Assembly: GCA_051960215.1 (NCBI GenBank)
Contig: JBQCEN010000250.1
Coordinates: 1 to 6,830, forward strand
Reading direction: 5' to 3'
Length of the DNA stretch: 6,830 bases
Source of the DNA: Pararhizobium_B sp051960215
GTDB lineage: Bacteria; Pseudomonadota; Alphaproteobacteria; Rhizobiales; Rhizobiaceae
Shown in pieces: positions 6,084 to 6,830 of the stretch (within the stretch, counting starts at the first letter, position 1; each line of letters opens with the position of its first letter). The notes beneath the pieces were generated by a model. The model searched no databases. It saw nothing but the letters and a program-made list of their open reading frames with translations, and was not told the origin of the DNA. A program made the translations under genes and the position numbers.

Positions 6084-6107
6084 TTGCATCGCCACCCAAT
6101 CATGCAA
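6084..6107. promoter_or_regulatory. TTGCAT-N12-ATGCAA dyad
   Basis: TTGCAT (6084-6089) and ATGCAA (6102-6107) are perfect 6-bp inverted half-sites separated by 12 bases, giving about two helical turns from end to end. The dyad ends 42 bp before the flavoprotein start, a position suited to an operator over or near the promoter. The binding protein is unknown, and a match this short could arise by chance. Confidence 0.3.
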
Positions 6108-6137
6108 CAACGGCACGCGGCGAGATCGAAACCTGGG

Positions 6138-6143
6138 GAAGGA
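6138..6143 (+). promoter_or_regulatory. Ribosome binding site GAAGGA for the flavoprotein gene
   Basis: GAAGGA lies 6 bases upstream of the ATG at 6150 and supports that start. An earlier ATG at 6068 abuts AGGAG with no spacer and is in another frame. Confidence 0.7.
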
Positions 6144-6149
6144 CGGCAG

Positions 6150-6830
6150 ATGAAAAACCACGCACGGGCGGTCGTGATCGGAGGCGGTGTGGTCGGTTGC
6201 TCGGTCCTCTACCACCTCGCCCGCGCCGGCTGGACGGACGTCATGCTGATCGAGCGATCCGAACTCACCTCCGGCTCGTCCTGGCATGCCGCGGGCGGCT
6301 TCCATACGCTGAACGGCGATCCGAACGTCGCCAAGCTGCAGGCCTATACGGTCCAGCTCTACAGCGAGCTCGAGAAGCTCTCCGGCCAGTCCTGCTCGCT
6401 GCACCTGACGGGCGGCGTGATGATGGCCGACACGCCCGAGCGGATGGACTTCCTGCGGCTCGCCCATGCCAAGGGCCGCTACCTCGGCATGGAGACGGAG
6501 TTGATCACGCCGTCGGAAGCCAAGGCGATGTTCCCCTTCATGGACGAGACGCACTTCGTCGGCGCGCTGTGGGATCCCGTGGAAGGCCATCTCGATCCCT
6601 CCGGCACGACCCATGCCTATGCCAAGGCGGCGCGCGTTCTCGGCGCCGAAATCGTGCTCCGCAACCGCGTCGTCGAACTGACGCAGGAGCCGGACGGAAC
6701 GTGGAACGTCGTGACCGAACAGGGCACGGTGACGGCCGAGCACGTCGTCAATGCCGGCGGGCTCTGGGCACGCGAGGTCGGCCGGATGGTCGGTCTCGAA
6801 CTGCCGGTGCTCGCCATGGAGCACATGTAC
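6150..6830 (+). CDS. Dimethylglycine/sarcosine dehydrogenase-type FAD oxidoreductase, 3' end outside window
   Basis: The first 227 residues are present; the family usually runs to about 800 with C-terminal folate-binding GcvT-like domains, which lie outside the window. The FAD-binding Rossmann motif VVIGGGVVGCSVLYHLA (8-24) is followed by the acidic end of the second strand at IER (34-36). The SGSSWHAAG motif (41-49) places His46 where dimethylglycine and sarcosine dehydrogenases attach FAD covalently. EGHLDPSGTTHAYAKAAR (143-160) and VVNAGGLWAREVGRMVGL (about 199-216) are further family signatures. Such enzymes oxidatively demethylate N-methylated glycines, passing the methyl group to tetrahydrofolate, in catabolism of choline and glycine betaine. 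Which substrate is used cannot be told from this fragment. The gene has its own leader with a hairpin and a dyad and diverges from the GGDEF gene, so it probably starts a transcription unit continuing to the right. Confidence 0.88.
   Translation, partial: MKNHARAVVIGGGVVGCSVLYHLARAGWTDVMLIERSELTSGSSWHAAGGFHTLNGDPNVAKLQAYTVQLYSELEKLSGQSCSLHLTGGVMMADTPERMDFLRLAHAKGRYLGMETELITPSEAKAMFPFMDETHFVGALWDPVEGHLDPSGTTHAYAKAARVLGAEIVLRNRVVELTQEPDGTWNVVTEQGTVTAEHVVNAGGLWAREVGRMVGLELPVLAMEHMY

Noticed and set aside
5577..6824. 415-codon minus-strand frame spanning the start of the GGDEF gene and the flavoprotein gene
   Set aside because: It covers two genes with clear motifs on other frames and its translation has no recognisable domain.
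6068..6830. Alternative plus-strand frame starting at the ATG at 6068 and open to the window end
   Set aside because: It runs out of frame through the flavoprotein coding sequence, AGGAG abuts the ATG with no spacer, and no motif is present.

Overview
The window is GC-rich, with strong G/C preference at third codon positions. Its gene families (an exported penicillin-acylase-type hydrolase, a beta-hydroxyacid dehydrogenase, a LysR regulator, a PAS-GGDEF protein, a dimethylglycine/sarcosine dehydrogenase-type flavoprotein, and a glycine-rich exported repeat protein of a type I recall from rhizobia) suggest an alphaproteobacterium, probably of the order Hyphomicrobiales. This is inference from gene content and composition; no rRNA or other marker gene is present.

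Layout. 1-1441 (minus) is the N-terminal 480 residues of a penicillin acylase (N-terminal nucleophile hydrolase) precursor that runs off the left edge. It diverges, across only 52 bp, from 1494-2363 (plus), a complete 289-residue 3-hydroxyisobutyrate-dehydrogenase-family enzyme. That gene converges, with a 15-bp gap, on 2379-2648 (minus), an unrecognised 89-residue protein. Upstream of it on the same strand, after 187 bp with a small hairpin, is 2836-3540 (minus), a secreted protein made largely of eight 14-residue glycine-rich repeats with a short two-cysteine C-terminal module. A 357-bp divergent spacer (3541-3897) with several TTCA/TGAA dyads separates it from 3898-4779 (plus), a LysR-family regulator. 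That gene converges on 4918-5961 (minus), a soluble PAS-GGDEF diguanylate cyclase. A 188-bp divergent spacer with an imperfect 10-bp hairpin and a TTGCAT/ATGCAA dyad leads to 6150-6830 (plus), the N-terminal 227 residues of a dimethylglycine/sarcosine dehydrogenase-type enzyme cut by the right edge.

How the genes fit together. The strand changes at almost every gene, so these are mostly single-gene transcription units, not an operon. I see no phage, insertion sequence, CRISPR, tRNA, rRNA or defence gene. The region looks like ordinary chromosome: catabolic enzymes, one regulator, one c-di-GMP enzyme and an exported repeat protein. The points most worth a second look are the glycine-rich repeat protein with its 84-bp superrepeat, a textbook T-N11-A dyad between it and the LysR gene, a degenerate inhibitory site in the GGDEF protein, and the structured leader before the flavoprotein gene. 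I found no convincing new multi-gene system.
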